A stretch of 64,000 nucleotides of DNA. Source: Siphonodentalium dalli (lineage: Eukaryota; Mollusca; Scaphopoda; Gadilida; Siphonodentaliidae). The notes below the pieces were generated by a model. It saw only the letters and a program-made list of their open reading frames with translations, searched no databases and had not been told where the DNA came from. Shown one piece after another: positions 57,945 through 64,000 of this stretch. Within the stretch, counting starts at the first letter, position 1, and each line of letters begins with the position of its first letter. Position numbers and translations under genes: made by a program. The stretch lies in assembly GCA_032622095.1 (NCBI GenBank), contig CP136061.1:94921345-94985344 (forward strand). The letters are read 5' to 3'.

Positions 57945-57964
57945 TTTTTATTTACAATTAATTA

Positions 57965-57973
57965 ACCGGAAGT
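57965..57973. promoter_or_regulatory. ETS-type site near the GRIPAP1 start
   Basis: ACCGGAAGT, the core recognised by ETS-family factors such as GABP and frequent in housekeeping promoters, lies 21 bp upstream of the start codon, so it is in or next to the 5' UTR. No TATA box is evident. Function inferred. Confidence 0.35.
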
Positions 57974-58443
57974 CGGCCCTAAATTTGTACGCGCATACCA
58001 GTCCTGCCGTCGAAAAATCTGTACGCCTTATTGTCATCAGTTTAGGCAAGTGCATCCAGTTCAGCTGAATGGGGGTCACTGTCACGAAAAAAGGTGATGC
58101 GGGGTACACAGGTTTGGAAATGTCCATAAATACTAAACTCGTTCATTTCGACCGTAAGATCATGGTAAATCTATAGTTGAAATACAATTTCCGTGATTGA
58201 GTGCTAACAAGATAGAGTTGTCCTTCTTGGTACGCTTTTGGTAGACTATCTCAAAATCCATCCAGTGCCCTCTCCGTGACCACTGCGATATAGGTTACAA
58301 ACAACTAATTATTGTCCATAGGCGACAGTGTTAATTGTAACTCCCGCCGGTGATAGGTTAAGCCTATTTTGACTTCAAGTGGTCAATTTTTCCCTTAGAA
58401 CGTCATCCGATACACCATTTGGTGACACCAAACTTCGCGGTAT

Positions 58444-58931
58444 TTAAAGGTACCCAATCCGATCAGAGGGTCCCCATCTCAACAGATTCCAACAACAACA
58501 ATCCGATCAGAGGGTCCTATATTACTATTTCTTTGGCTTTTAGGGTAAAAAATATTTGATTCGAGTCGAGGAACCCATCAAACAAAGCTCAGACTTATTA
58601 GATATTGATTTTTGAAATTTGTTATTTTCTCGAGATGGGTACTAATAATTGCCTTCAACTTCGTAATATGCTCGAGATGTGTACACCAAAACACTATTCA
58701 AACAGACAAGGATGGATAACTCTAAAATCAAGTGGTAATAATAACGCAATTTTGACTGTGTTCTGGGCCAGAAAGTATTCCCGATAATGAAAAATAATAG
58801 ATTTCTAAAATCGATATCTAAAAAATCTGAGCTTTGATGGGTGGCTTCCTCGACTCGAATCAAATATTTTTGACCCCCGAAGCCATTGAAATAGTAATTG
58901 AGAGGAGTTTTATCGGATTGAGTACCTTTAA
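58444..58931. mobile_element. TTAA foldback, AGGTACTCAATCC family, variant A
   Basis: TTAA-AGGTACCCAATCCGATCAGA ... GGATTGAGTACCT-TTAA. The left arm carries an internal duplication (CAATCCGATCAGAGGGTCC twice around CATCTCAACAGATTCCAACA). Nearly identical, in reverse complement, to 61090-61577. Confidence 0.92.
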
Positions 58932-59410
58932 AAAAAACTATAATCTTGCTTTTTCACAAATACCCATTTACTACATAAAAATCAGCAGCATAAAATTAAC
59001 CAGACCCCTTCCATAACTTCGGGACCGCATCAGACTCTTCCTGCATAAAACTGTCCCGCTGATGTAATAAGAAATTCGAAATAAAAAGGGCTCAATTTCC
59101 GGACGTTCATTGCTGGATGGAAATATTTAGATGCCATTGGTCTGATCATGTTTGTAAATCATCAAGATCTTTTTGTAGGCAAATATTATGCTACATGTAC
59201 TTTAACACGGGAATTGAATATTTTCCTACTTTCGTGCAATTGAATTTTAGACTGAAATGGTCCACATACATGTGAAAGATTTCCAACCACGCACAAGAGG
59301 TGTTAAGTTTGAATTTTTAACCGATGTATTACCAGTTGGATAAAAGGCCGCTAGCCTAGGCCACACGTCGCCCATATAAGGTGGCATTATATGTTGTTTT
59401 TTTTTTTATA
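58932..59410. other. No features recognised
   Basis: AT-rich sequence upstream of GRIPAP1. I see no repeat, gene or RNA. Confidence 0.4.
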
Positions 59411-59439
59411 GAAATTACCAGAATAGTAATTGGCTAATT

Positions 59440-59825
59440 CTAAGTTGAAAAGGGGGCATAACTCCATCAAAAATGGTCGGACTGAACCCAAATTCGAAAT
59501 TTACTGGCATGTTCGTGTGATTAGTCCACATTCTAAATTTGAAAGCTGTGGAATAAACATAACTCGATTTATTACCCGGACAAAAACAAATTCTAAGTCG
59601 CAAGGGGGCATAACTCCTTCATAAATAGTTGGACCAGATCCTATACCGAACTTGATCGGGACTTTCTCATATGAAAGCCTCATACCAAGTTACATATCAT
59701 TACTCTAGTTAACATCCGGACAACAAACGCTTCGTTCGGTCGACGGACGGACAGACACTCGGAATGACGGATGGACGGACACCGCTGATATAGTCTCCCG
59801 AAAAAAATTTATCGGGCGACAAAAA
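59440..59825. repeat. GGGGGCATAACTCC-type repeat with GACGGACGGACAG tail
   Basis: Two internal repeats of AAGTTGAAAAGGGGGCATAA / AAGTCGCAAGGGGGCATAAC about 150 bp apart, ending in GGTCGACGGACGGACAGACA. A dispersed type I associate with mollusc genomes. No coding. Confidence 0.6.
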
Positions 59826-60302
59826 TTCTAATTCAAGGGGTGCAGATGAAATTTACCATTCAAAGTTGGGAGTTTGATCTGGTTCAGACACTATATAGTC
59901 ACGCCTCTGGCACATCAAAATAGCAAACCGTCGAATATACCAATATATATATACACTACATACTTTGGGAAATTCCAATGATTTCATCTGCCAATTATAA
60001 AGTGGTAACACTTGTAATATGAAGCACGGAACACCATTCAAATTACGATTATTGTGGTTTTTATGATAGCAGTTCTATCTAAGCCAATTGAAAGTTTACA
60101 ATAGGGTTTCATTTCAAGGTGTTTATCTATTTGAAGTTTATTTTAAGGTCATTATTTCAACCACCCTTGGTGCGTGGTGCTGTCTAATTGCCCGGGTGAC
60201 GATAATTATGATGCTTCTGTTTATTTTTTGGAGAGGTCAGCGCGCCAACATGACTGGATGCTCGAATAATGCATGGTCCGATATTCCCATTTAGTTATAT
60301 TT

Positions 60303-60520
60303 TTAACCCTTTCTATACTAAATTGATTCTCCCATTTATTTATAAAAGTATACATTGGAACGGTGTATTATTCATCGGGATGGGTGTTCAGTAAAAATAT
60401 AAGCAGAGGACAGATAATTAAAGTGCAGAAGGGGTGCTATTTATTGAACAGAAACGTTCAGATATTAAGTTAAACAAGGTTTGTTGAACTTATCTGAACA
60501 GTTCCTTCAGTAAAATAGCA
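60303..60520. mobile_element. MITE, CCCTTTCTATACTAAAT family (right end lost)
   Basis: TTAA-CCCTTTCTATACTAAATTG, signature TACATTGGAACGGTGTATTA, internal palindrome AACGTTCAGATATTAAGTT / AACTTATCTGAACAGTT. Confidence 0.7.
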
Positions 60521-61089
60521 CTCATTCTGCACTATCAGCGTTTTCCAAAATTATAAAGAAGTATTATTTTCGTGTTCCCGTGATGATGTTCAGCTGCAGT
60601 TCTATATAGCCTTAACCCATTCGCGTAGACTATATACACGTACATTTGCATGCCAAAACATAGTCATCATGCATGCACAATTTCAAATGCAGAATTTTGC
60701 AGACAGCTTCAAGTATTTTTAAATAATATTTTATTACCTGCACATATGATCATCGTTTGTTATATAGCTTTGGCTATTCGTGTTTATTGTGTATATAGTA
60801 TATATGTATATAAAACTGGGAATCACATCCATATACTTTTTGAAGTACTGTTATATCGCCAATTAATATCGACCATTATCAGAATGCTATAATGGCATAA
60901 GATATTTCCCTACATTCGATAAATTATGTTAGAATCAGCTACAGACCAAGTTGGTGGTGTTTGATAGACATTTTACAACGGGTGGGATGATGAAGATATA
61001 TATAATAATATACCCAGCATGCATATACAGTCTAAATTTCCAAGCACCAGTCGTGGGGTTGCAAAGCATGTCTATAATGTGTGTTAAGG

Positions 61090-61577
61090 TTAAAGGTACT
61101 CAATCCGATAAAACTCCCCTCAATTACTATTTCAATGGCTTCGGGCGTCAAAAATATTTGATTCGAGTCGAGGAAGCCACACATCAAAGCTCAGATTTTT
61201 TAGATATCGATTTTATAAATCTATTATTTTTCATTATCGGGAATACTTTCTGTCCCAGAACACAGTCAAAATTGCGTTATTATTACCACTTGATTTTAGA
61301 GTTATCCATCCTTGTCTGTTTGAATAGTGTTTTGGTGTACACATCTCGAGCATATTACGAAATTGAAGGCAATTATTAGTACTCATCTCGAGAAAATAAC
61401 AAATTTCAAAAATCAATATCTAATAACTCTGAGCTTTGTTTGATGGGTTCCTCGACTCGAATCAAATATGTTTTACCCTAAAAGCCAAAGAAATAGTAAT
61501 ATAGGACCCTCTGGTCGGATTGTTGTTGTTGGAATCTGTTGAGATGGGGACCCTCTGATCGGATTGAGTACCTTTAA
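61090..61577. mobile_element. TTAA foldback, AGGTACTCAATCC family, inverted twin of 58444-58931
   Basis: TTAA-AGGTACTCAATCCGATAAAA ... GATTGAGTACCT-TTAA. It shares even the internal duplication of its twin, in the opposite direction, with few substitutions. Confidence 0.93.
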
Positions 61578-61689
61578 TAATTCGGAGTTTGACATTTTCG
61601 AGGACGTGGTGACATCAGGTTTGATACACAATTTCAACTGTTGGACATTGACTGAATAAACGGTCGATCATAGGAAATTCCAGACCGAA

Positions 61690-61775
61690 AACCCTGTGCC
61701 AACGCATTCTCTTATATATGCGAGTCGACCTTTGGTCGCCTCGCATATATGAGAGAATGCATTGACCTAACAAAT
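61690..61775. repeat. Isolated core hairpin
   Basis: CCCTGTGCCAACGCATTCTC ... GAGAGAATGCATTGACC with GTCGACCTTTGGTCGCC loop and trailing AAAATTGT-type AT spacer. No second hairpin and no shell ends recognised. Confidence 0.8.
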
Positions 61776-62006
61776 TTTAGATTGTATGAAAAAAATGATA
61801 AAAAATTGTGAGAAAGAATGTAAGAAATAATGACAAAAAATTATAAAAATTGTTAAAGAATGTAATAAAATATAGGGCGCCTCGCATATATATATATATT
61901 TGGCGCCAAATTTTGTCAGGTAACGTTCGTTAACGTCATAGTTACGCGATAAACAAGTTTGTCTGTATATCAATGTGTATTTTCAAATGATTGTTCATTC
62001 ATGTAC

Positions 62007-62031
62007 CCGACGAAGGCTGTATAGCCGAAAG
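62007..62031 (+). ncRNA. Hammerhead-like core (possible Penelope-like element relic)
   Basis: CCGACGA, a GGCTGTATAGCC stem-loop and GAAAG follow the CUGANGA-stem II-GAAA order of hammerhead ribozymes, which are known in terminal repeats of Penelope-like elements. GTAC lies on both sides as a possible short stem. The essential U of CUGA is C here, so self-cleavage is unlikely. Followed by a 39-bp direct repeat (TTAATTGGTGTTATC...). Confidence 0.25.
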
Positions 62032-62134
62032 CTAGTACGACATTAAAGATTTGATGGGTCTTTAATTGGTGTTATCTTATTGATAAGAACTTCCTATTAT
62101 ATATTTAATTGGTGTTATCATATTGATAAGAACT

Positions 62135-62159
62135 TCCTATTAGATATTTTGGAAGATCT

Positions 62160-62221
<62 letters not shown>

Positions 62222-63220
62222 GTGTGTGTGTGTGTGTGTTCGCGATGGACTCGAACACGGCTGGACCGATTTCGACCAAACTTGGTACGGACACGTAATT
62301 CGACCCGGGAACGAACATGCGCCCGTCCATTTGTCCGTACGGCGTGACCTTGACCTTCAAAACTCATATCTCGGGATCCGCAGTGCTATCACGCCGGATT
62401 TAGCACTGCGATGCAGGGAGGATAACTCTATATTCATACGTCGACGAACGTTAGCAAATTGCAGGCATGCAATTACGCATCGTGTATTTTTCCCAAAATT
62501 ATAACATTTACAATAGATATTGTCAATTTGCAGGCTATTAAAAATCGTGCATCTATCCCAAAATATATCATTTATTACAATTTCTGATATATAAATTTTG
62601 TTACAGCTAATATTCTTAGGTCTATTGTCGATAGATTTATTTTTTGTATATTCACACCACGCATAGGCTCAAGCTGTTTACATTTACCCCGCGGGTCTGG
62701 AATCTCATCCAAGAATCCATTTAGCTGAAATGATACTTCGTTGTTGCGAAATGGAATCTACCGGTGGCCCCAAGCCGTCAATGTCAACAACATCGAAATT
62801 GTTCAACTTTGACTGCGAGAAAATAATTAGTTAAAATTTACCACACAATGCTAATTTATCTTTACGTTGAAGCTTGATAATTAATGAGCGTGTGTATATG
62901 AGGCGCGTTTACATACTTTAGTGGAAATCAAATCGGGTAAAACTGGCGGATTTTTACGGACGAAATTTGATACATAGGGTATCTCGGTATCCACTGGGCC
63001 GATTTCCCGGTATCCGCTTGCCCAATTTCCACCATTTTTGGGGTGTTGGTGTTGGAAAATTGGCAGACGGATTTTGACAAAATTTTATACTTAGTGGACC
63101 ATAGTGGTAATTGTTTCCAGGGAGTGTTTTGGACGGGTCAAATCGTGACCCCACCTGACCTTGACCTTCAAAGTGGTCAATTCAATGTCAAAGCCCGGAC
63201 GAAGTCGGGTCACCTTCTAG
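62135..63220 (+). mobile_element. Helitron-type unit with unrelated insert
   Basis: Starts TCCTATTAGATATTTTGGAA, then a (GT)n run at 62160-62240 and the shared phrase TCGCGATGGACTCGAACACG. Ends with hairpin CCCGGACGAAGTCGGG and CTAG at 63217-63220, immediately followed by the next unit. About 62450-62930 is not family-like and may be an insertion or flanking sequence. Confidence 0.6.
62705..62812 (-). CDS. Candidate terminal exon of an unknown gene
   Basis: After an acceptor TTATTTTCTCGCAG the frame reads SKLNNFDVVDIDGLGPPVD and SISQQRSIISAKWILG then TGA at 62705. AATAAA follows 64 bp downstream (62636-62641, complement). The composition looks protein-like, but the phase is assumed, no family is recognised and it lies between Helitron pieces. 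If real, the gene continues beyond the right edge on the minus strand, upstream of GRIPAP1 in the same orientation. Confidence 0.25.
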   Translation of the reverse strand, partial: SKLNNFDVVDIDGLGPPVDSISQQRSIISAKWILG

Positions 63221-63827
63221 TCTATTATATATTTTGGAAGATCTGTGTGTCTGTCTGTGTGTCTGTGTGTCTGTGTGTTCGCGATGAACTCGAAAACGGC
63301 CCACCCGATATCGATGAAACTTGGTATGTGGGGGTATTTTCTGCCGGGGACGAACATAGGCATATTAATTTGTCCGTGCGACGTCACCTTGACCTTGAAA
63401 TCGGGTCATTTCAAGGTCAAACGCCCGAATATCACGGGATTTCGATGAAACTTGGTATGTGGGGGTACTTTCTTATGGCGAGTCTCATAAGCATATTCAT
63501 TTGCCCGTGTGACGTGACCTTGACCTTGAAATCGGGTAACTTCAAGGTCAAATCGCCAATTTTGATGGGATTTCGACGAAATTTGATACGTGGGGTTACT
63601 TTTGTCCACTGATTGTTTTGGACGGGTCCAATCGTGACCCCGACCAGACCTTGACCTTCAAAATTATAAATTCAAGGTCAAATCGGGTAAAACCGACGGG
63701 CACGTTTGTCGGGTACTTTTGTCCGGGCAGTGTTTTTGGACTGGTCAAATCGTGACCCCACTTGACCTTGACCTTCAAAATGGACAATTCAAGGTCAAAG
63801 CCCGGACGAAGTCGGGTCACCTTCTAG
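63221..63827 (+). mobile_element. Helitron, non-autonomous, with internal tandem repeats
   Basis: TCTATTATATATTTTGGAAG start abutting the previous CTAG, end CACCTTCTAG at 63818-63827 with hairpin CCCGGACGAAGTCGGG. Inside, a ~120-bp unit (GATGAAACTTGGTATGTGGG ... TGACCTTGACCTTGAAATCG) is repeated two to three times. Confidence 0.85.
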
Positions 63828-64000
63828 TATTATATATTTTGGAAGATCTGTGTGTGTGTCTGTCTGTCTGTCTGTCTGTGTGTTCGCGATGAACTCGAAA
63901 ACGGCCGAGCCGATTTCGATGAAACTTGGTATGTGGGGGTATTTTCGGCCGGGGACGAACATAGGCATATTAATTTGTCCGTGCGACGTCACCTTGACCT
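63828..64000 (+). mobile_element. Helitron, next unit in chain, cut by window edge
   Basis: TATTATATATTTTGGAAGAT directly after CTAG (first TC missing), then a TGTC repeat, TCGCGATGAACTCGAAAACG and GATGAAACTTGGTATGTGGG, nearly identical to 63225-63410. Confidence 0.8.

Noticed and set aside
55657-55881. Frames in the 1.5-kb hAT considered as transposase
   Set aside because: No RNase-H-like or hAT dimerisation motifs visible; the element is called non-autonomous.
62080-62504. Several frames rich in Val-Cys or Thr-His
   Set aside because: Translations of the (GT)n run in the Helitron.

Overview
The window is eukaryotic nuclear DNA, AT-rich and intron-dominated. It most likely comes from an invertebrate animal, and a spiralian such as a bivalve mollusc is my best guess. 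That guess rests on GT-AG introns, an animal-specific coiled-coil gene, a tRNA-derived SINE, long G/C homopolymers, and many TTAA-flanked MITEs, hAT elements and Helitrons. The species cannot be fixed from the sequence alone.

One gene organises almost the whole window. It is a minus-strand orthologue of GRIPAP1 (GRASP-1, GRIP1-associated protein 1), running from its start codon at 57944 down to 1140 and continuing past the left edge. I could assemble 21 exons plus one candidate 12-nt micro-exon. All splice phases agree across about 603 codons, and the peptide follows the vertebrate protein from its first residues to about three quarters of its length. The exons are tiny (27-160 nt) and sit in introns of up to 14.4 kb.

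The introns hold the rest. 0-1 kb: a 33-bp minisatellite cleanly interrupted by a Helitron. 1.8-9.6 kb: a TTAA MITE, a hAT-type transposase fragment and a candidate 5.1-kb TIR transposon. 9.6-13.7 kb: foldback MITEs and a decayed copy of part of a GRIPAP1 exon. 14.2-15.1 kb: head-to-tail Helitrons. 15.4-37 kb: repeated copies of one palindromic core housed in several different TTAA/TIR shells, a MITE expanded by a ~190-bp minisatellite, a hAT directly abutting a candidate exon, and a 124-bp tandem duplication that copied most of an exon. 37-48 kb: E-box cluster, a recurrent AACGCTCTTTAT motif around a THAP-domain fragment, a 7-unit tandem array and a SINE with target-site duplication. 49-58 kb: TA-flanked and TTAA-flanked foldbacks, a 1.5-kb hAT, and GRIPAP1 exons 1-4 with an ETS-like site upstream of the start. 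58-64 kb: a recent inverted pair of foldback elements and a Helitron chain running off the right edge.

The strongest candidate for something not described before is the shared palindromic core (two 33-bp-arm hairpins in mirror orientation). It occurs inside at least four elements with unrelated terminal repeats, as if it were a mobile or exchangeable cassette.
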